DNA of 32,829 nt from an uncultured Lachnospiraceae bacterium (GCA_902779395.1 CACZBK010000032.1:1-32829), one strand, 5' to 3'; counted from the stretch's first letter, positions 15,004-23,293 are shown. Numbers and translations: made by a program. The notes: a model not told the origin generated them from the letters alone.

Positions 15004-15624
15004 ATGGGAAAAGAACTGGTAAGACAATATATTATCAAAAGAGCAAAATTCTTTCTGATCGGCGGTATCATTATATCTGTCATCAGCGCAGTCATATTAT
15101 ATTTCCAGATCACCAAAGGTAGCAGTATCTCATTCATTATTTTGACATCGATGTTTCTTTTGTGTGGGATTGTTTTTGCTGTTTGCGGGATTGTACAGAT
15201 GGTAAACCCGTTTAGTGCAGAAGAGGTAAAGCGGAATCCTGAATTGTTTCAGCAGATAGAAGAATTGATGGGGCATGAAACATACAAGGATAAGTTTATA
15301 TCTATTTCCGAGAGAGTGATAGGAAATACAGGCAGACCGCTGCAGATGGCATATAAGGACGAAGTCTTTTTAATATACGCATATACTCAGAAGGTAAATG
15401 GTGTGACTAATTCAAAATTTCTCAAAGTGGAAACTGCCGTTGGAACATTACAGATTGATATAATGGGCGAAAAAGACAATGTTGTTGATGAGCTTGTTCA
15501 ACGTATATGTGATAATTGCAGGTATGCAAAAGTAGGATATACACCGGAGAGTCTTGAATATCTTGAAAAGATGCGAAAGATGTGGAAAAAAGACCGGCTT
15601 ATCAAACGTGGAGGGAACGCATGA
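15004..15624 (+). CDS. Membrane protein with two N-terminal helices, unknown function
   Basis: A 206-residue protein. Two transmembrane helices occupy about residues 15-62 (FFLIGGIIISVISAVILYF, then a second helix around LTSMFLLCGIVFAVCGI). A ~140-residue cytoplasmic domain follows (RVIGNTGRPLQMAYKDEVFL). I chose the ATG at 15004 because GAGGTGG lies just upstream; ATG 14983 and TTG 14977 are alternatives in the same frame. The stop overlaps the next ATG (ATGA, 15621-15624), showing tight coupling. I do not recognise the family. Its place as first gene of an operon with a second membrane protein and a two-component pair suggests a role in sensing at the membrane. Confidence 0.75.
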   Translation: MGKELVRQYIIKRAKFFLIGGIIISVISAVILYFQITKGSSISFIILTSMFLLCGIVFAVCGIVQMVNPFSAEEVKRNPELFQQIEELMGHETYKDKFISISERVIGNTGRPLQMAYKDEVFLIYAYTQKVNGVTNSKFLKVETAVGTLQIDIMGEKDNVVDELVQRICDNCRYAKVGYTPESLEYLEKMRKMWKKDRLIKRGGNA

Positions 15625-16328
15625 GCCGTATCATGTATCCGCTATTTGCGGTGATCACTGGAATCCTGCTTTTGATCACAAGTGTTTCACGACTGCTCCC
15701 GCTAATGTCTGATCCTGTTGATGCCGCAACTGCTGAGCAGAGCGAATTAAAAAAGAATACTCATGTAAGCGCGGATGTCAATATAGCTTATGACTATGTG
15801 ATCTCAGTAAGAAAATCGGCCTCAGGCAGCGATCCGGCTGACGATACCGGCAGGTATTATGCTCTGCCGTTTATCCGGTCTGATGATGACGGATATCGGA
15901 TAGATAGTTTTCTGCTTGTTAAAGTATCAGCGAAACAGTTTGAAACTTTCGATAAGGCCGTGGCACGTTTTCAGGCATGGTGGACGGACAGTAACAGGGA
16001 TAGTATTGAATACCCTGATGAAATCTTATCTTCAGTTGACGGTGTTCTGCAACCGATGGATGATGAGGAAAGCAGACTGATCCGGGAGTATTTTGATGCC
16101 CCGGGTTTTGAAAACTGTGTCATCCCATATGTTTTGTGTCCGCAGTCTAAAACAGAACAGATTATCGTTATCATGATCAGTATAGCGGTCATCATAGCGG
16201 GAACTGTATTCCTGTTCAAGGCTGTGTCAAAGGTCAGGCAGGAAAAAATATTCAGAACTGAAACGGCCGTGACCGGCTACTATGATGTGCCGGAAGATGT
16301 AACTTTCGATAATAACCCTAAAAAATAA
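15621..16328 (+). CDS. Bitopic membrane protein with external domain, unknown function
   Basis: A 235-residue protein with an N-terminal helix (YPLFAVITGILLLITSVSRL), an external domain of about 160 residues (AYDYVISVRKS, RYYALPFIRSDD) and a second helix (IIVIMISIAVIIAGTVFLF) before a short cytoplasmic tail. The start at 15621 is set by the ATGA overlap with the upstream stop and by GTGGAGGGA 5' of it. I do not recognise the family. Two helices around an extracytoplasmic domain, translational coupling to a membrane protein, and the regulator gene 31 bp downstream suggest an accessory sensor or the target of the two-component system. Confidence 0.75.
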   Translation: MSRIMYPLFAVITGILLLITSVSRLLPLMSDPVDAATAEQSELKKNTHVSADVNIAYDYVISVRKSASGSDPADDTGRYYALPFIRSDDDGYRIDSFLLVKVSAKQFETFDKAVARFQAWWTDSNRDSIEYPDEILSSVDGVLQPMDDEESRLIREYFDAPGFENCVIPYVLCPQSKTEQIIVIMISIAVIIAGTVFLFKAVSKVRQEKIFRTETAVTGYYDVPEDVTFDNNPKK

Positions 16329-16359
16329 CACCGGGGGAATATGGTAGAGGTAATAAATA

Positions 16360-17025
16360 TTGAAGATACTGATCGCAGAAGATGATAAAGATCTGCGTAA
16401 GCTTTTGTACGAACAGCTTACGGGGGAAGGATATACGGTAACAGCTGCGGCCGATGGCAGGGAGGCGTATGATAAGTTTATAAGCGAAGCACCTGACATG
16501 GCATTGCTTGATGTGATGATGCCGTATATGGACGGCTTTTCGCTTTTGACTAAAATACGTGAATCGTCGGATATGCCGGTTATATTCCTGACAGCCAAAG
16601 GTGATGAGACAGACAAAGTCAGCGGCCTGAGGCTTGGGGCTGATGACTATCTTGTGAAGCCCTGGAGCCTGAATGAGCTTTTGGCCAGGATAGAGGTGCA
16701 GAAACGCCACATAAAGAAAAGCAGTTCAATCGGTGATGTTGTGACTGTTGTCAATCTCAGAATGGATTTTGCTAACGGTATTATCGAAAAGAACGGAAAA
16801 ACCATAAGCCTTAATGCCAAAGAGTATCATATCCTTAAGTACCTTTCTGAGAATACCGGCAGGGTCGTGACAAAAAAGCAGATCTATCAGGCCGTGTGGC
16901 AGGATGAATATGTGTATGATGACAACACGATAATGGTGCAGATCTCGCATCTGAGGTCTAAAATAGATGATGATGAACATAAGCATATCGATACGCTTGT
17001 CGGTATAGGATACAGGTTTCATTAA
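16360..17025 (+). CDS. OmpR/PhoB-type response regulator
   Basis: A 221-residue DNA-binding response regulator. The receiver domain has the acidic pair D8-D9, the phospho-acceptor D51 (LLDVMMPYMDG), T in FLTAK and K in DDYLVKPW. The winged-helix output domain is typical (LNAKEYHILKYLSENTGRVV, VQISHLRSKI, GIGYRF). The start is TTG at 16360, because no ATG fits and AGAGG lies 9 nt upstream. It is co-transcribed with the histidine kinase 43 bp downstream. Direct 11-bp repeats ahead of the serine hydrolase gene (18357-18378) fit its expected binding pattern, making that gene a likely target. Confidence 0.93.
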   Translation: MKILIAEDDKDLRKLLYEQLTGEGYTVTAAADGREAYDKFISEAPDMALLDVMMPYMDGFSLLTKIRESSDMPVIFLTAKGDETDKVSGLRLGADDYLVKPWSLNELLARIEVQKRHIKKSSSIGDVVTVVNLRMDFANGIIEKNGKTISLNAKEYHILKYLSENTGRVVTKKQIYQAVWQDEYVYDDNTIMVQISHLRSKIDDDEHKHIDTLVGIGYRFH

Positions 17026-17068
17026 AGATTCAGAAGCGGATCTAAATGCAGATCAATAATATAGGACC

Positions 17069-18337
17069 ATGGAAATAAACACAAGACACAATACACCGAC
17101 GCTGTTGATAAAAAGGTTTTTCTTTTTTGCGGTTGTGACGATCGGATTGTCTCTACTGCCTCTTTTATTGTTATTTATATCTATGCATGCATATCAGCCG
17201 AAAACTGTCAGGCGTATTTCTGCGGCGGAAAGGATCACATCTCAGGCTAAAGATGTTGATGTTTCGGATTACATTGCTGATGGCGGGAGCGCCATGATCG
17301 TGGGCAAAGATCTGAAAGTAACTTTGCTCGGAGGAAATCCGATATGGAATAAAGCAGCATTTTCAGAGGAAGAATGGACTCATTTCTTGATAGATATAGA
17401 TGGAATGAACGGCTACCAATATGATATTGCTTACCAAAGTGGCAGTGACGGATACTGGCTTGTTATGAGAAAGCCGGTGGCGGTAACGATATCATTGGCG
17501 CTGTTTTTTAATCCCGAGGCTGAAGATTTTATCGCTGTTTTCATCAGATTTCTATTGCCTTTTTCTGCATATTTCGTAGCGGTCGCGGCATTTGTGATAC
17601 ATTTTTCCAAGCGTACAGCAAACGAGATGAAGGCCAGAGAGGAGCTTCTTCACAGTGAGGAAGAGAAGCGTATGCTGTTGGTTTCAGAGATTTCCCACGA
17701 CCTGAAAACGCCTCTTGCAAGTGTGCAGGGATACAGCGAAATGCTACTTTCAAAGGACGTTGATATTCAAAAACAGCGTGAGTACCTGCAAAGCATACAT
17801 GATAATTCTGTGCGGTCGAACAATATCCTGCGTTCGCTGTTCACGTATTCAAAGCTTGGAAGTGCAGGCTTTAAACCCAATACAGAGCGCACTGATATCT
17901 GTGAATACACAAGGCAGATCATCGCAGAGTATATTCCGGTATTTGAGGAAAAAGGCTTTGGATATGAGCTTGCAGTTCCTGAAAATGAGCTGATCGTCAG
18001 CATAGACAAAGAGCTTTTCAGAAGAGTATATGATAACCTTATTGAAAATGCGTTGAAGTATAATGCCGCAGGCACAAAAATCATGATCGGCGTTGAGAAT
18101 AAGGAGTCATCAGTTGAGATAACAATAGCTGATAACGGTATCGGTATCCCTGCGGAATATACAGACAAGATATTTCTGCCTTTTTTCAGGGCAGATATAG
18201 CTTCATCAAACCGTGACGGAAGCGGGCTGGGTCTCGCTATCGTTCGTCAGATAGTCACGCTGCACGCCGGCGATATTTCCTACACCGGAGATGAAGGCGG
18301 ATGCAGGTGGCTTATCATTATCACCAAAGATAAATAG
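17069..18337 (+). CDS. Sensor histidine kinase
   Basis: A 422-residue kinase with a first transmembrane helix at about residues 15-38, an external region of about 110 residues, a second helix near 155-180, then HisKA with ISHDLKTPLASVQGYSEML (phospho-acceptor H210). The HATPase domain has the N box (YDNLIENALKYN), G1 (DNGIGIP), an F-box-like region (IFLPFFRAD) and G2 (GSGLGLAIVRQI). All catalytic boxes are present. It partners the response regulator immediately upstream. The external sensing loop has no recognisable family, so the signal is unknown; the cell-wall-type hydrolase behind it hints at envelope sensing. Confidence 0.93.
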   Translation: MEINTRHNTPTLLIKRFFFFAVVTIGLSLLPLLLLFISMHAYQPKTVRRISAAERITSQAKDVDVSDYIADGGSAMIVGKDLKVTLLGGNPIWNKAAFSEEEWTHFLIDIDGMNGYQYDIAYQSGSDGYWLVMRKPVAVTISLALFFNPEAEDFIAVFIRFLLPFSAYFVAVAAFVIHFSKRTANEMKAREELLHSEEEKRMLLVSEISHDLKTPLASVQGYSEMLLSKDVDIQKQREYLQSIHDNSVRSNNILRSLFTYSKLGSAGFKPNTERTDICEYTRQIIAEYIPVFEEKGFGYELAVPENELIVSIDKELFRRVYDNLIENALKYNAAGTKIMIGVENKESSVEITIADNGIGIPAEYTDKIFLPFFRADIASSNRDGSGLGLAIVRQIVTLHAGDISYTGDEGGCRWLIIITKDK

Positions 18338-18356
18338 TGAGCGTCCCGCGGCCTCA

Positions 18357-18378
18357 GATTTAAGACGGATTTAAGACG
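18357..18378 (+). promoter_or_regulatory. Two tandem 11-bp direct repeats (PhoB-box-like)
   Basis: GATTTAAGACG is repeated exactly at 18357-18367 and 18368-18378, with a weaker copy (GGTTAAAAGAC) at 18389-18399, two helical turns further on. Eleven-bp direct repeats are the usual binding pattern of OmpR/PhoB-family regulators. They abut the -35 zone of the serine hydrolase gene; a CATGAT at 18403-18408 may be its weak -10. This fits activation by the neighbouring regulator. Confidence 0.6.
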
Positions 18379-18392
18379 GTGATATGCCGGTT

Positions 18393-18445
18393 AAAAGACT
18401 GCCATGATAGGATCTTTTCAAACGTAAAGAAAGGCGGTCTTTTTT
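18393..18445 (+). terminator. Terminator of the two-component operon, overlapping the next gene's leader
   Basis: AAAAGACTGCC (18393-18403) pairs with GGCGGTCTTTT (18433-18443), with one G-U and a 29-nt loop, followed by a T run ending at 18445. The T run ends only 3 bp before the ATG of the serine hydrolase, so the hairpin also covers that gene's ribosome-binding region in any read-through transcript. Confidence 0.6.
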
Positions 18446-18448
18446 ATT

Positions 18449-20200
18449 ATGAAAAATTATAATTTACGTAAAACAATGACACTGCTGCTGATGACGGTCA
18501 TGATGATCGTATTCTGTATGCCCGTTATCTCACGGGCGGCGGAACCGGACGGATCTGCGGACATCGGAGAGCGGATAGAAGCTTTTGTTGAAGAGAATCG
18601 GGAAACTATGGCGGGACTTATGGTGTCCGTCACGGATCGTAACGGTGAGATCTATGCGGGATATTTCGGATATGCTGATATGGAAAATCATATTCCGGTT
18701 GATGATGAAACTGTCATGGAGTGGGGCTCCATATCAAAAATACAGATTTGGGTATGTGTCATGCAGCTAAAAGAGAAAGGGCTTATAGATCTTGATGAGG
18801 ACATCCGCACATACCTGCCGGAGGGATTCCTCACAAGGCTTAAATACGACAAGTCCGTCACCATTACAGATCTTATGAATCACAAGGCGGGCTTTGATGA
18901 GGTACCTTTCGTGTGGGCAGGTTCCAAGGAACAGCTTAAGTCACTGGAGGACTGGCTAAAATGTACGGAGCCGGTCCAGGTATATGAGCCGGGAACGATA
19001 GCTTCTTACAGCAACTGGGGAGCAGCGCTGGCGGCATATATAGTTGAGCGTGTCAGCGGTCTGCCTTATGAGGAATATGTCAGGGAGAATATCTTTAAGC
19101 CTCTTGGTATGGAGCATACATCCATTATGCCTGATGCTTCGGATAATGAATGGGTACTGAACAAGCGGAAAGAATTAAAGACTTATTCTAATGATCTATG
19201 CGGTGAAGTCCTTTCATACGGGGATTATTATTGTTACTGTTATCCTGCAGGCGCATGCATGTCAACTATGGAAGATATGCAGAAGTTTGCCCGGGCGCTT
19301 CTTGATGAGAACTCAGCGCTGTTTGAAAATCCCGAAACACACAGGGAACTGTTTACGCCTACAGATCACTATGGCGATAACGGCGTCGGCAGAAGCTTTC
19401 ACGGTTTATGTTATAACGTATTTATGAAAGGAACGGTGATAGGTCATCTGGGCGAAACCGTCGGCTGCTCCACGGCATTATGGTTGGATATTGAAAACGG
19501 GATCTGTATCACGCTGATGACGAATCAGTATGATGAAAGCAATTTTGTTAACGGATTACCGGAACTGCTTTTTGAAAGATATGAGGGATATCTCCCTGAG
19601 CTTAAAGGTATAGTACAGGATGCACGGGCCGTTTCAACCGGACCGCTCAAGCTACAGAGAATACTTGGTATACAGTCTGTAACTGCTGATCCGGCACAGG
19701 TAGTGCATACAATGTATACGCTTTCAGATGAAAACGGTATCAGCAGGCTGGAAGCCGGCCAATCGGATCTTATTGTAAGGGAAACGGGAGAGATACTTTC
19801 GGATGTCATCTCGATCGCCGTGTATATTCTGTCATTATTACTGTCAGCCATTTTATTCATTATTGCCGTTATTAAAGTACTGTGGCACAGAAGGAGCAGG
19901 CTGGCATTATGGAGCATGATATCTGCAGGCATACAGCTTATACCCGTTGTCGTGATGTACCGCGTGATAGTTCAATTAGTGTTTGAACAGACGCCTTTCC
20001 TGGGGATAGAAACGCTGAGGCTGTTGTTCGTTCCTATATTTGCTCTGCTTATTGCAAATATCACACTTATCACATACGGATTAAAGAATCTTTCACAAAG
20101 TGGCATCTCTAAAGCCCGAAGCATCATGACCCTGGTAACACTTGCCCTCAGCACATACGGGATAATATACTGGGAGCTGTTTGAGTTCTGGAGGATATGA
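18449..20200 (+). CDS. Beta-lactamase-fold serine hydrolase with C-terminal membrane helices
   Basis: A 583-residue exported protein of the class C beta-lactamase/low-molecular-weight PBP-like group. The signal peptide ends near ISRAA. Catalytic motifs are complete: S94-x-x-K97 (GSISK), Y187-S-N189 (ASYSNWG) and H333-x-G (GHLGETVG). After the ~370-residue catalytic domain come about four transmembrane helices (from residue ~455), which anchor it with the catalytic domain outside. Members act as D-amino-acid peptidases, esterases or peptidoglycan-modifying enzymes, and only some hydrolyse beta-lactams. It follows the two-component operon, with PhoB-like repeats and a terminator in the gap. The Shine-Dalgarno is weak and distant (AAAGG, about 14 nt), which suggests tightly controlled expression. 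The substrate is unknown. Confidence 0.9.
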   Translation: MKNYNLRKTMTLLLMTVMMIVFCMPVISRAAEPDGSADIGERIEAFVEENRETMAGLMVSVTDRNGEIYAGYFGYADMENHIPVDDETVMEWGSISKIQIWVCVMQLKEKGLIDLDEDIRTYLPEGFLTRLKYDKSVTITDLMNHKAGFDEVPFVWAGSKEQLKSLEDWLKCTEPVQVYEPGTIASYSNWGAALAAYIVERVSGLPYEEYVRENIFKPLGMEHTSIMPDASDNEWVLNKRKELKTYSNDLCGEVLSYGDYYCYCYPAGACMSTMEDMQKFARALLDENSALFENPETHRELFTPTDHYGDNGVGRSFHGLCYNVFMKGTVIGHLGETVGCSTALWLDIENGICITLMTNQYDESNFVNGLPELLFERYEGYLPELKGIVQDARAVSTGPLKLQRILGIQSVTADPAQVVHTMYTLSDENGISRLEAGQSDLIVRETGEILSDVISIAVYILSLLLSAILFIIAVIKVLWHRRSRLALWSMISAGIQLIPVVVMYRVIVQLVFEQTPFLGIETLRLLFVPIFALLIANITLITYGLKNLSQSGISKARSIMTLVTLALSTYGIIYWELFEFWRI

Positions 20201-20466
20201 GGATTGATTTGAACGGCAAATTTCTCTATCATAGGTACATCAGTTTTTCTAAAGAGTCCGGCTTGATCACTGCAGACTGATCCGTTTGAAACATATGAGG
20301 AGGCGTTATGAGTGACAGATCCCCTTTCTAAAGAAGCGGCAGTATATCAGGTGGAGGGGGATACCTGATCATCTTTACGTAAAAAGTCAAGAGAAAGATA
20401 TCATACTGTGTTATAAATGTATCATCGGACCGATAGGAAACTTCAGGATAAAACAGGAGCTTGTTT

Positions 20467-21276
20467 ATGGCGAATAGTGTTGAAGTGCTCTTGGAAGTGC
20501 TTGAGTACATCGAAAAAAATATTGCCGGTGATATTTCGGTAGATGATATCGCAAGAGACTGCTATATATCGGTTTCAAGCCTTCAGAAGAAGTTTAAGTA
20601 TGTTTTCAACATGACCGTAAAGGATTATATCTTAAGAAGGAGATTTACCTGCGCGGCACGTGACCTGGTCACGACAGATGAAAGCATACTGGATATCGCG
20701 CTCAGGTACGGGTATTCCAATCATGAGAGTTTTACAAGAGGTTTTCAGCGGATATGGGGGGTATCACCCAGCGAATACCGTAAGACAAGACACTTTACCG
20801 GCCATACTCCCAAGCTGTCTGTGAAGAATTTTGACGCAGCGGAGGATAAAAGAATGGGCGGAATGAAATTTGATCTGACAGAGATTTATGACGTGATGAG
20901 GGAAAGAAAAGATAATGCATATGTATGTGCGGATATCTGGCATTTAAAGCCGATCAATGATAACATAAGCATAAAGGCCGGAGATGCAGTGATACTGGAG
21001 ACTATGAGAAGACTGGAAACGGCGTGCAATGAAGATGACGTATTCATGCGGGTAGGGGGGGATGAGTTTGTTATTTTTACCAACAGTAAGGATATGTCAC
21101 ACGCAGAAGATATCGTGATGAAAGTCGGAAACAATCATGACAGTATCAATGTCGATGGCCGTGATATTCCTGTTGAAATACATATCGGAGCTTTTGTCGG
21201 ATTGCCGGAGAAGCTTAGTGCGGATGCTGTGTTTGATGAGATTGCTGAGAAGATGAAACTGATACATAATAAATGA
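20467..21276 (+). CDS. AraC-type DNA-binding domain fused to a GGDEF domain
   Basis: A 269-residue protein. Residues 1-110 form an AraC/XylS double helix-turn-helix (DISVDDIARDCYISVSSLQK, ILDIALRYGYSNHESFTRGF, WGVSPSEYRK). After a short linker is a compact GGDEF-type domain: metal-binding D156 followed by the KPIND element (ADIWHLKPINDN), and an intact active-site loop G197-G-D-E-F201 (RVGGDEFVIF). The usual first motif (LTxLxNR) at the start of GGDEF domains is missing, so the domain is short (~150 residues). It may be a diguanylate cyclase tethered to DNA or a GTP/c-di-GMP-responsive regulator. The start at 20467 is set by AGGAG 7 nt upstream. A terminator follows. The 266-bp gap upstream holds a tiny ribosome-site-bearing frame but no recognised riboswitch. 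Confidence 0.88.
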   Translation: MANSVEVLLEVLEYIEKNIAGDISVDDIARDCYISVSSLQKKFKYVFNMTVKDYILRRRFTCAARDLVTTDESILDIALRYGYSNHESFTRGFQRIWGVSPSEYRKTRHFTGHTPKLSVKNFDAAEDKRMGGMKFDLTEIYDVMRERKDNAYVCADIWHLKPINDNISIKAGDAVILETMRRLETACNEDDVFMRVGGDEFVIFTNSKDMSHAEDIVMKVGNNHDSINVDGRDIPVEIHIGAFVGLPEKLSADAVFDEIAEKMKLIHNK

Positions 21277-21315
21277 TCAGACAATGATTTTTCCGGACAT
21301 ATATGATAAGATTAT

Positions 21316-21349
21316 GGGGATAGACTCAAAGGTCTGTCCCCTGTTTTTT
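21316..21349 (+). terminator. Terminator after the AraC-GGDEF gene
   Basis: GGGGATAGAC (21316-21325), a 6-nt loop and GTCTGTCCCC (21332-21341) form a 10-bp stem with one G-U pair, followed by TGTTTTTT. Confidence 0.9.
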
Positions 21350-21427
21350 GATAGTAAGTTATTTCATTCGGGTATGGGAAAAATTAACCGTGAGCGGATG
21401 AAAAGGAATGAGGAAGGAATTCTGCAA

Positions 21428-22144
21428 ATGAGTGTTAAAACAGCACTAAAGAACGAAGTTACCGGGTGGAAGAAATGGCAGGTGCTGTGGATGGTATTTG
21501 CCAATGTTGTGATACTGGGAATATCCCTTTATCAGAGGGATACGCTTATCGGTATTTTGGCATCCCTTACAGGAGTGATCTGTGTGATCCTTTGCGGTAT
21601 GGGAAGAATATCAAATTATTTTTTTGGGACTATCAATGTTATACTTTATGCATACATTGCATGGAAGGCAAAGTATTACGGTGATGTAATGCTGAATCTT
21701 TTGTATTATTTCCCGACTAACATCATAGGCTGGATAGCCTGGAGCAGGAATATTAATTCGGAAACAAATACAGTCTATAAGAAAAGAATGAGTATTAAAC
21801 AGGATATCCTGCTTGTATTTATAAGCGCGTTGGGCGTAGTGGCATACGGGTATATCCTAAAACTGCTGGGAGGGAATCTTCCCTTAGTCGACAGTATGAG
21901 TACAGTGCTCTCCGTGATCGCACAGATACTGATGATAAAGCGGTATATGGAACAGTGGATAATATGGATAGTTGTAGATGTTGTATCGGTGATCATGTGG
22001 ATCGTGGCTCTGCCCACGGAAGGCGGTAGTATAGCGGTGCTGCTGATGTGGAGCGTTTTTCTTGCTAATGCGATCATAATGTTTATAAAATGGCTTAAGG
22101 AATCCGGGCAGCAGCCGGATAAGGAGAAGAGGACGGGACAATGA
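21428..22144 (+). CDS. pnuC: PnuC-type nicotinamide riboside transporter
   Basis: A 238-residue membrane protein with about seven helices. It shows the PnuC core: GRISNYFFGTINVILYAYIA, then YYGDVMLNLLYYFPTNIIGW, which carries the substrate-binding Trp/Asn region. It moves nicotinamide riboside into the cell by facilitated diffusion, with phosphorylation trapping the substrate. I chose ATG 21428 (GGAAGG about 9 nt upstream) over longer in-frame starts that lack a ribosome site and would overlap the upstream terminator. Its stop overlaps the start of the nadR-like gene (ATGA, 22141-22144), so transporter and kinase/adenylyltransferase are coupled. This is the standard NAD salvage pairing. No NAD or other riboswitch was recognised upstream. 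Confidence 0.92.
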   Translation: MSVKTALKNEVTGWKKWQVLWMVFANVVILGISLYQRDTLIGILASLTGVICVILCGMGRISNYFFGTINVILYAYIAWKAKYYGDVMLNLLYYFPTNIIGWIAWSRNINSETNTVYKKRMSIKQDILLVFISALGVVAYGYILKLLGGNLPLVDSMSTVLSVIAQILMIKRYMEQWIIWIVVDVVSVIMWIVALPTEGGSIAVLLMWSVFLANAIIMFIKWLKESGQQPDKEKRTGQ

Positions 22145-23157
22145 GTTTGGGAAAGAAGTATAATGTGGGGATGTATGGCGGATCATTTAATCCGCTGCAT
22201 CTGGGACATCTGGAATGTATGATAAAAGCAGCGGGGCTGTGCAGGGAATTATTTATAGTCATATCATACGGGGATGATGATACGGATATACCTCTTCGCG
22301 TAAAGATCAGATGGGTTTATCAGCTGACTAAGCATATCGGGAATGTAAAGATCATAACTCTTAAAGACCGGTTGCATGATAAAGCTGATTATACGGAAGA
22401 ATACTGGATAGCAGACTGTAACGAGGTTAAGGAAAAGATCGGGGAAACCATTGATGTGGTATTCTGCGGCAGTGATTATGATGAGAACAGTTTCTGGAAT
22501 AAATGCTATGAAGGCTCCGAGTTTATTGTCTTTCCCAGAAATGAATATAATTCCACAGACATAAGAAGCGATATTTACGGGCACTGGGACTGGATGCCTC
22601 AGATAGTAAGATCATATTTTGCTAAAAAGGTTTTGCTGATAGGCGGGGAAAGTGCGGGGAAATCAACCCTTACCGTTAATCTTGCGAACTATTTTAATAC
22701 CGTTTATCTGGAAGAGGTGGGCAGGGAGCTGTCGGAGCTTTCCGGCACCGATGTATACATGCTGCCGGAAGATTTTACCAGGATCCTGGTAGAGCATAAG
22801 GCAAAGGAACTCAGGCTGTTAGAACAGAGCAATAAGGTATTCTTTGAAGATACAGACTGTCTGATAACAAAGTTTTTCCTGGATTTTCTTAAGGATGGGG
22901 AAGCTGATAAAAACGGATATCTGGCAGGGGCAATAGCACAGCTTAACGCCTATGATCTGATACTGTTCCTGGAGCCTGATGTGGAATGGGTACAGGACGG
23001 TGACAGAAGCGAAGTGATGGCAGCGGACCGCGAAAAGTATTCGCAGATGATAAAGGATATTTATGCGGAACACGGCTTTAAGATCAAAACCATAAGCGGT
23101 GATTACAACAGCCGCTTTGATCAGGCGGTGAAGTATGTAAAGGAGCTTATTGGCTAG
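22141..23157 (+). CDS. nadR: Bifunctional NMN adenylyltransferase / ribosylnicotinamide kinase (NadR without HTH)
   Basis: A 338-residue cytoplasmic enzyme. The N-terminal nucleotidyltransferase has GGSFNPLHLGH (residues 13-23) and a later NSTDIRSD signature. The C-terminal P-loop kinase has Walker A GGESAGKS (168-175) and downstream acidic motifs (FFEDTDCLITKFF). It phosphorylates nicotinamide riboside to NMN and adenylates NMN to NAD. Enterobacterial NadR (~410 residues) has an extra N-terminal HTH repressor domain; here it is absent, so the protein is an enzyme rather than a repressor. It is coupled to pnuC by an ATGA overlap, so uptake and trapping of the vitamin precursor are made together. 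Confidence 0.93.
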   Translation: MSLGKKYNVGMYGGSFNPLHLGHLECMIKAAGLCRELFIVISYGDDDTDIPLRVKIRWVYQLTKHIGNVKIITLKDRLHDKADYTEEYWIADCNEVKEKIGETIDVVFCGSDYDENSFWNKCYEGSEFIVFPRNEYNSTDIRSDIYGHWDWMPQIVRSYFAKKVLLIGGESAGKSTLTVNLANYFNTVYLEEVGRELSELSGTDVYMLPEDFTRILVEHKAKELRLLEQSNKVFFEDTDCLITKFFLDFLKDGEADKNGYLAGAIAQLNAYDLILFLEPDVEWVQDGDRSEVMAADREKYSQMIKDIYAEHGFKIKTISGDYNSRFDQAVKYVKELIG

Positions 23158-23264
23158 CAACAGCAGGTTGCGTGATTTATATATCTCACAGTATTAAACT
23201 GATAGTGTAAAATCCAAGGCGCAGCGAAGATGATCTTGTGTTATACCGGGTGAAGCGTATTACA

Positions 23265-23293
23265 TGTCATCCTGAGCAAAGCGAAGGATCTTA
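23265..23293 (+). repeat. Widespread intergenic motif (TGTCATCCTGAG...GCGAAGGATCTT type)
   Basis: The stretch starts TGTCATCCTGAG and ends GCGAAGGATCTTA. Very similar sequences recur between genes in many unrelated bacterial genomes, where spurious ORFs read SFAALRMT or SEAKDL. Here it ends 7 bp before the AGGAGGT of the next gene, so it lies in that gene's leader. A shorter related fragment (GCAGCGAAGATGATCTT) lies at 23221-23237. Confidence 0.6.

Noticed and set aside
20201-20466. c-di-GMP riboswitch or small gene before the AraC-GGDEF gene
   Set aside because: No GEMM-type consensus was seen. A seven-codon frame (MSDRSPF) at 20308-20331 has a good ribosome site but is too short to support as a gene.
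21280-21427. Possible NAD or other riboswitch before pnuC
   Set aside because: The only clear structure is the terminator of the preceding gene (21316-21349). No aptamer consensus was recognised in the remaining bases.
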